Assembly (NCBI GenBank): GCA_049511415.1
Contig: JBEKYC010000001.1
Coordinates: 124,001 to 188,000, forward strand
Direction of reading: 5' to 3'
Source of the DNA: Bog-159 sp049511415
GTDB taxonomy: Bacteria > Acidobacteriota > Terriglobia > Bryobacterales > Bryobacteraceae
DNA length: 64,000 nucleotides
Part shown: in pieces, positions 59,280 through 64,000 of the stretch
How the letters are laid out: each line of letters begins with the position of its first letter
Numbering within the stretch: the stretch's first letter is position 1
Position numbers and translations under genes: made by a program
The notes under the pieces: generated by a model
Told to the model about the DNA's origin: nothing
The model's input: only the letters and a program-made list of their open reading frames with translations
Databases searched by the model: none

Positions 59280-60664
59280 TTTTCAAAAGGCTCCAGATTG
59301 GCGCGCGTAGGCGGCGCCGTCGCCAGGCTAACGAAGATCAGCGCCAGCACCGAGACGCCCAGCGCGGGATACACGGCATCCAACCGCTGTATGTCGAGGA
59401 TTTGCCACACCACCGTAATCACGGTTCCGAGGATAATGGAGCTGATCGCGCCCGCCTTATTGGCCCGCTTCCAAAAGAATACCGCCATTACCGAAGGCGT
59501 GACCGCGGCTCCGTAGACCGTATAGGCGTATAGCGCCGCGCGCAGCACCGACTCGAAATACGCCGCCTGCAGCAAGGCGAATAGACCCAGCGCCACCACC
59601 AGCACGCGCGAGACGATCAGCGTGCGCCGCTCGCTCGCGGCCGGATCGATGAACCGCTTATAAACATCGTGGATCAGGTTGCTGGCCGGCGAGAACAAGT
59701 AGTTGTTGGCGGTCGAGATTACCTTCGCGAAGACGCCGCCGAGCAGGATGGCGCCGACTAACTGCGGCAACTGGGTGCGCGCCGTCAGTGGAATGATCTC
59801 GCGCGGCCGGTCGGTCTTCAGCACGCTGGAGCCGATCACCGCGATGGTGATGATCACTGTTTCGAGCACCAGCGTGCCCGCGATCCATCCGAAAACCGCC
59901 CAACGCGCATCCTTCTCCGACCGCGCAGAGAAGAATTTTTGATACATGCCTTGATTGCCGATCAGCAGCAGCAAGGTCGGAAGCAGGTAGCCCAGGCAGT
60001 GCACCCAGCCGAGCGGTCCGAATACGGTGAAGTGATCGGCGGGCAAAGCGGCATGCATGGCTGCCCAACCGCCCGTGTGCGCCATCAGCAGCGGCAGCGA
60101 GATGAGCGCGATGACGGTCACCAGCAGGCCGATGATCAGATCCAGATACGCCACCGATGCCATGCCCGCCAGCGCGGTGAACGTAATTACGAACGCGGCG
60201 ATGATATTCATGCCGGTCTTCTGATCGAGCGCCGGAAAGATCAGATGCAGGATGTCGCCGCCGCCCTTGAACTGGTAGCTGGTAATCACGGTGTAGGAGA
60301 TGACGATGGCGACCGTGGCCAGCACGCGCGCGGTGGTGTTATAGCGCGTCTCCAGCAGATCGGGCACGGTGAATTGCGCGAAGCGGCGGGCGCGCCCCGC
60401 GATGATGGCGATCAGGACTAAACCGAACCAGCCGCCGGCCGGCTGCCACAAAGCCGAAAAACCGTTGCGGTAGGCATTCTCCCCGCCAGCGAACAGGCTG
60501 CCGGCGCCGATCCATGAAGAAAGCAGCGTAAAAACCAGCACCGGCCAGGCAAGCTGGCGGCCCGCCACCAGGAAGTCGGCCTGGTTCTTGACCGTGAACG
60601 AACGAAACAGCGCGGTGCCCAGCAGCACGGCCACGATGATGGACAAAACTACGACGTAGATCAT
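59276..60664 (-). CDS. Sodium:solute symporter (SSF family)
   Basis: 462 residues from the ATG at 60664; the open frame upstream runs through the DUF167 gene and is not used. There are 13 predicted helices. LLSSWIGAGSLFAGGENAYR, FKGGGDILHLIFPAL and VFAKVISTANNYLFSPASNL are typical SSF segments, including sodium-site serines. It probably imports an amino acid, peptide or organic acid. It overlaps DUF167 before it and the M24 peptidase after it by four bases each, which suggests uptake followed by peptide cleavage. Confidence 0.92.
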   Translation of the reverse strand: MIYVVVLSIIVAVLLGTALFRSFTVKNQADFLVAGRQLAWPVLVFTLLSSWIGAGSLFAGGENAYRNGFSALWQPAGGWFGLVLIAIIAGRARRFAQFTVPDLLETRYNTTARVLATVAIVISYTVITSYQFKGGGDILHLIFPALDQKTGMNIIAAFVITFTALAGMASVAYLDLIIGLLVTVIALISLPLLMAHTGGWAAMHAALPADHFTVFGPLGWVHCLGYLLPTLLLLIGNQGMYQKFFSARSEKDARWAVFGWIAGTLVLETVIITIAVIGSSVLKTDRPREIIPLTARTQLPQLVGAILLGGVFAKVISTANNYLFSPASNLIHDVYKRFIDPAASERRTLIVSRVLVVALGLFALLQAAYFESVLRAALYAYTVYGAAVTPSVMAVFFWKRANKAGAISSIILGTVITVVWQILDIQRLDAVYPALGVSVLALIFVSLATAPPTRANLEPFEK

Positions 60665-60921
60665 GCGCGCAGCCTGCTTTCCAGGGCTTCCTGAGAAACG
60701 CCGTCGATTTCCATGACTTTGGTCCGGTTGGTCAAGCCTAACACGATCCGCACGCGCGATTGCGGCACGCCGGCCAGCTCCGCCAGGAACCGTACGCATG
60801 CGTCGTTGGCCTTGCCGTCCACCGGCGGCGCGGCCAGATCCAGCTTCCACGCATCGCCCGTGCGTCCCGCCACCCGCGTGCGCCGGGCGCGCGGATGCAC
60901 CTTTACCGTGATACGTGCCAT
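60661..60921 (-). CDS. DUF167 (YggU) family protein
   Basis: 86 residues. ITVKVHPRARRTRVAGRTGD, then LAAPPVDGKANDACVRFLAE and SRVRIVLGLTNRTKVMEIDG are the full DUF167 pattern. Function is unknown. Its start overlaps the end of the wzt-like gene by 19 bases and its stop overlaps the symporter start. Confidence 0.92.
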   Translation of the reverse strand: MARITVKVHPRARRTRVAGRTGDAWKLDLAAPPVDGKANDACVRFLAELAGVPQSRVRIVLGLTNRTKVMEIDGVSQEALESRLRA

Positions 60922-62102
60922 TCGATTTCAGCCCTGAGGTTGGCCACGCCGGAAGCCACGCGCGCGTCCACCACTTCGAACGAAAGCACGTCATCCAGCC
61001 AGTCGTGGCTCGACCCGTCGGCGCTCTGCGTCGCCACCGTCAGCGTGTACTGTTGCGGCGTGAGCCAGCACGCGAACCGAAAATGCACTTCCAGTTCGTC
61101 GTCCGCCTGATAGCTGCCCAGGTGCAGCTTTTCGATGCGCGTGTTGGTCCCGTATACTTCCATGCCGATGCGCGTGCGGATCAAGATGCCGACCATGGGA
61201 TCGCAGGCCGGTTCGAAGAAGCGGCAGCGTACGCGCACCGTGACCGTGTCGCCGCCATTGACCGTCTCGACAGGTTCACGCTCCGCGTTCAGCAATTCCA
61301 CGCCCAGGATTTCGCTGCGGCCGTCGCCGTGGCGGTAGCTCGCTCCAAAGCGCCGCTGCTTCTCCTGACGGGATTGCTGTTTTTCGAGCACCAGCCCGAT
61401 GTAGCGGTTGATGGCGTCCGAGGGCGTGCCTTGTGCCTCCATGCGGCCATTCAACAGCAGGATGGCGCGATCGGATAGCTGCTTCACCAGGCCCAGGTCG
61501 TGCGAGACGAACAGCACGGTGATTTTGCGTTCGCGCAGTTCTTCGAACTTGCGCACGCAGCGGTTGGCGAAGACCGCGTCGCCCACGGCAAGGGCTTCGT
61601 CAACGATGAGGATCTCGGGGTCCACGTGGATGGCGGTCGAGAAGGCCAGCCGTACGTACATGCCGCTCGAATATTCCTTCACGGGACGAGCGATGAAATC
61701 GCCGATCTCCGCGAAGGCTTCGATGGACGGCATGGCGCGCTCGATTTCGGCGCGGCTCAGACCCATGATTTCGCCGTTCAGGAAAACGTTCTCGCGTCCG
61801 GTGAATTCGGGGTTAAAACCCGCGCCCAGTTCCAGCAGCGCGGCGATGCGTCCGCGGGTGACCACGCGGCCCTGGGTCGGCTGCAGGATGCCGGCCACGA
61901 TCTGTAGCAGGGTGCTCTTGCCGGAGCCGTTGGGCCCTACCAGCGCCAGCGTCTCGCCTTTTTCCACCTGGAAGCTGATGTCGCGCAGCGCCCAGAAATC
62001 GTCATGCAGCTTGGCGGGACCGAAGGGCAGGGCCTCGCGCAGGCGGTCGGACGGGCGGCGGTAGAGCTTATAGAGTTTTGAGACGTTCTGAACCAGAACC
62101 AC
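60903..62102 (-). CDS. wzt: Polysaccharide ABC exporter ATPase with C-terminal Wzt-like domain
   Basis: 399 residues starting with GTG. Walker A is GPNGSGKST (56-64), the signature region is YSSGMYVRLAFS and Walker B is ILIVDEAL. LELGAGFNPEFTGRENVFLN is typical of the O-antigen/teichoic acid export group. Residues about 260-399 are a beta-rich Wzt_C-like domain that would recognise the glycan end (GGDTVTVRVRCRF; LTVATQSADGSSHDWLDDVL). No Wzm permease is next to it in this window, so the partner must be elsewhere or beyond the edge. Confidence 0.92.
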   Translation of the reverse strand: MVLVQNVSKLYKLYRRPSDRLREALPFGPAKLHDDFWALRDISFQVEKGETLALVGPNGSGKSTLLQIVAGILQPTQGRVVTRGRIAALLELGAGFNPEFTGRENVFLNGEIMGLSRAEIERAMPSIEAFAEIGDFIARPVKEYSSGMYVRLAFSTAIHVDPEILIVDEALAVGDAVFANRCVRKFEELRERKITVLFVSHDLGLVKQLSDRAILLLNGRMEAQGTPSDAINRYIGLVLEKQQSRQEKQRRFGASYRHGDGRSEILGVELLNAEREPVETVNGGDTVTVRVRCRFFEPACDPMVGILIRTRIGMEVYGTNTRIEKLHLGSYQADDELEVHFRFACWLTPQQYTLTVATQSADGSSHDWLDDVLSFEVVDARVASGVANLRAEIEWHVSR

Positions 62103-62145
62103 TAGGCTTTATTGTGGCATGGGGCGGGAGGCGGGCCGCAATCTG

Positions 62146-62973
62146 CTACTGCGCCGCGGGATGGCCCTGGCTGATCAGGGGGGCGTTGTTGTTATTGTCG
62201 TGGCGGTGGAAGAGCGCGTGTTTCACGTCCGGCCAGAATTCCTTCATCACCTGCGAGAAGGCGTCGGTGGCACACGCAATCCCCAAGCGCTCGACGTTGT
62301 CGCCGGCCGTGCGTGTGTCCGGATAATACGCATTCGATATGGCGACCCCAGTGGCGTTGCCTACCCACTCGGAAAAATTGAAAGTCCGCCCGCCGTTATC
62401 CAGGCGCGTCACGAAAATCCGCGAAAGCGCGTATCCCGTCCGGTGCATAATGCTGCCGCGCGATTTTCCAATGCGAAAATATCGCGGATCCTCGCGCAGC
62501 AGGCTGGGGTAAATGCTTTCCGTCATCATGTTGCCGATGATCTGGTCTCCCAGCGCGGTGCCGAATCGCCGGGAATAGCCCTTCATTCCCTGGCCGAACG
62601 AGGGGTTCTGATTCTCGATCTGGTAAAGAGCCGCGAAAGCCGCCCCGGTCGGATATACGGGCCAGTCAAACGAGTCTTTCAACCCGATCAGGAGTTTCTG
62701 CTTTGCCGTGATGGGCTGGAACTCGACGTTGCCGTCCGTCGTGCGGTAATTGGGAAACACGCCGAAGACGCGCTTGTCCTGCTTTTCGGGCTGCTGTGTT
62801 GTGGGCTGACTCGGGGAGGGGGAGACCGGATCGGCCGTGCTCGTATCCGGTTTTGCGGGCTTGGCACCGTCGCCGTCCGTGGTTTGCGCGAAGATGCACG
62901 CCGGCGCCATCAGACTCAGACAAACAATGAGGACCGGCAGGGCCGGACGCGGCTCGAAAAAATCAAATGTCAT
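62146..62973 (-). CDS. Secreted hypothetical protein
   Basis: 275 residues with a signal peptide (LPVLIVCLSLMAPACIFAQ), a Pro/Ser/Thr-rich linker (residues 32-65), then a helical domain: RVFGVFPNYRTTDGNVEFQP, AKQKLLIGLKDSFDWPVYPT, RRFGTALGDQIIGNMMTESI, YPSLLREDPRYFRIGKSRGS and YYPDTRTAGDNVERLGIAC. This type is recurrent in Acidobacteria and has no known role. It ends 43 bases before wzt and may be in the same transcript. Confidence 0.75.
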   Translation of the reverse strand: MTFDFFEPRPALPVLIVCLSLMAPACIFAQTTDGDGAKPAKPDTSTADPVSPSPSQPTTQQPEKQDKRVFGVFPNYRTTDGNVEFQPITAKQKLLIGLKDSFDWPVYPTGAAFAALYQIENQNPSFGQGMKGYSRRFGTALGDQIIGNMMTESIYPSLLREDPRYFRIGKSRGSIMHRTGYALSRIFVTRLDNGGRTFNFSEWVGNATGVAISNAYYPDTRTAGDNVERLGIACATDAFSQVMKEFWPDVKHALFHRHDNNNNAPLISQGHPAAQ

Positions 62974-63047
62974 CAATCATTTCCCGGTCGAATCGTGATA
63001 CCGCTTGAGAAGGCTCTAAGGATGGGATGCTGGGTACGTCCTAATGG

Positions 63048-64000
63048 TTACGTTTCTGCCACAACTAGCTTCCGCGCCAGGATGGCGTCCAGTGGAGATC
63101 CCGTATGGCAGCTTTCGACCACCGCGAAGCCCGCGGCATGCATAAGGGAGGTATATTCCCTAAGCGTCCGCTCCCGGCCCTCGGTGCAAACCAGCATATT
63201 AAGAGATTGCAGATGAACCGGGGTGGGTCCAGACTTGTCCTCGTCCAGTAGCATTTCGGCGACCAGCAGCGCGCCTCCGGGTGGCAACGCGTCGTAGATC
63301 TTCTTGAGCAACAACCGGATCCGGTCCTCCGGCCAATCGTGCAGGACCCGCCCCAGGCTATATAAACCGGCTTCCGGAAGATTGTCGCGGAAGAAATCGC
63401 CAGCCAGGCAATCTACGCGGTCGCCGACCGTGGACTGGCACACGAATTCGCGGGCCATTCCGATGACCGACGGCAAATCGAAGACCGCCGCCCGCAGGTC
63501 CGGATATCGTGCGCACGCCGCAACGGCGAGGTGCCCGGTGGCTCCGCCCAGGTCCACCAGGCGGCGGAACGGCGAAAGATCGAAGGCCGCTACCACTGCC
63601 GGCGAGCTCAATTGCCCAAAGCCATGCATGCCGCGCAGGAAACTGCGCCGGCGTTCTTCGGTTTTAAAGAAGTGCTCGAAGAGCGATCCCTGCCAGCCGA
63701 AGGTCTGTGCCCAGCGGTTCGATCCCTGGCGGACAGCATCGTCCAGATGCGCCCACATGGGGTAGAGGGCCTCATCGGAATATCGGATGTACCCGGTCAT
63801 GGAGAAGGCGCTGGCGTCGCACAGATACGTCTCGGCCACCGGTTGATTCTGGTAGACGCCGCCGCTCTTCTGGAGCAGGCCCATCCCCGCGCAGGCATCC
63901 AGCAAGCGTTCCAAAGCACCCATGTCGGCGCCTAGCCGTTCCGACAGTTTCGCGGCATCCGATGGACCGTGCCGCAGGGCCTCGAAAACGCCCAAAGTCA
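63048..64000 (-). CDS. O-methyltransferase, ASMT/hydroxyneurosporene type (5' end outside window)
   Basis: At least 317 residues, with the start beyond base 64000. The N-terminal dimerisation winged helix has LGVFEALRHGPSDAAKLSER. The SAM site is LVDLGGATGHLAV, with FDLPSVIGMAREFV following, and RVLHDWPEDRIRLLLKKIYD and ALPPGGALLVAEMLLDED are the class motifs. It methylates a hydroxyl, typically on a small aromatic or polyketide-like metabolite. The neighbours give no pathway. Confidence 0.9.
   Translation of the reverse strand, partial: TLGVFEALRHGPSDAAKLSERLGADMGALERLLDACAGMGLLQKSGGVYQNQPVAETYLCDASAFSMTGYIRYSDEALYPMWAHLDDAVRQGSNRWAQTFGWQGSLFEHFFKTEERRRSFLRGMHGFGQLSSPAVVAAFDLSPFRRLVDLGGATGHLAVAACARYPDLRAAVFDLPSVIGMAREFVCQSTVGDRVDCLAGDFFRDNLPEAGLYSLGRVLHDWPEDRIRLLLKKIYDALPPGGALLVAEMLLDEDKSGPTPVHLQSLNMLVCTEGRERTLREYTSLMHAAGFAVVESCHTGSPLDAILARKLVVAET

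Noticed and set aside
58263..59516. 417-codon plus-strand frame
   Set aside because: Antisense to the M24 peptidase and its upstream neighbour; no protein-like motifs.

Overview
The window is a GC-rich chromosomal segment that looks acidobacterial, most likely Solibacter/Bryobacter-like. This is judged from gene style, not from a marker tree. The signs are large secreted FG-GAP/Ig proteins, a CadC-like-domain/TolB/TPR membrane regulator, a small protein of the STGP...GK...NGLR type, a streptogramin-lyase-like propeller, PQQ-repeat and RraA-like secreted proteins, and many short overlapping operons. There is no rRNA, CRISPR array, prophage or intact insertion sequence. One tRNA gene (Arg, anticodon UCU) is present.

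Layout. 1-1148: ruvC (cut by the window edge) and yebC. 1500-9400: a gene-poor stretch with a lyase-like propeller, an orphan 402-residue protein, an M6-type metalloprotease, several non-coding repeats, a 371-bp element with 62-bp terminal inverted repeats, and a frameshifted NHL-type pseudogene. 9446-10106: vapBC with its promoter/operator. 10.3-20.4 kb: TPR proteins, infC, an ExeA-like ATPase, a tiny exported protein made of three 15-residue repeats, a lectin-like fragment, an OmpA lipoprotein, and a glycosidase-like/FGE-like fusion. 20.4-23.7 kb: a LacD-type aldolase and the ribF - metallo-beta-lactamase - DUF1844 operon. 23.9-24.7 kb: a TumE-like toxin with three lesions beside an intact HTH antitoxin. 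24.8-29.6 kb: a five-gene overlapping operon (mazG, GNAT, enolase-superfamily enzyme, DMT exporter, MFS exporter). 29.6-31.4 kb: two decayed tails of MFS paralogues around a Phd-VapC pair, then a frameshifted BrnT toxin with an intact BrnA-like antitoxin. 31.4-38.4 kb: an RND efflux operon with an osmC-like gene. 38.6-43.6 kb: STAS protein, cytochrome c, small conserved proteins and tRNA-Arg. 43.6-49.1 kb: a low-density, rearranged-looking stretch. 49.1-64 kb: priA, a large FG-GAP protein, RraA-like/PQQ pair, nucleotidyltransferase-like protein, a wzt-DUF167-symporter-M24 peptidase operon, an unknown secreted protein, and a methyltransferase cut by the window end.

Main messages. (1) There are four toxin-antitoxin loci. 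Both PIN loci are intact. Both of the others (TumE-like and BrnT) have broken toxins and intact antitoxins. (2) The best candidate for something undescribed is the small secreted tandem-repeat protein at 15751-15990, which has a structured leader and could be a repeat peptide precursor. (3) Structural decay is common: paralogue tails in tandem, a MITE-like element, paired repeats and at least three frameshifted or truncated genes.
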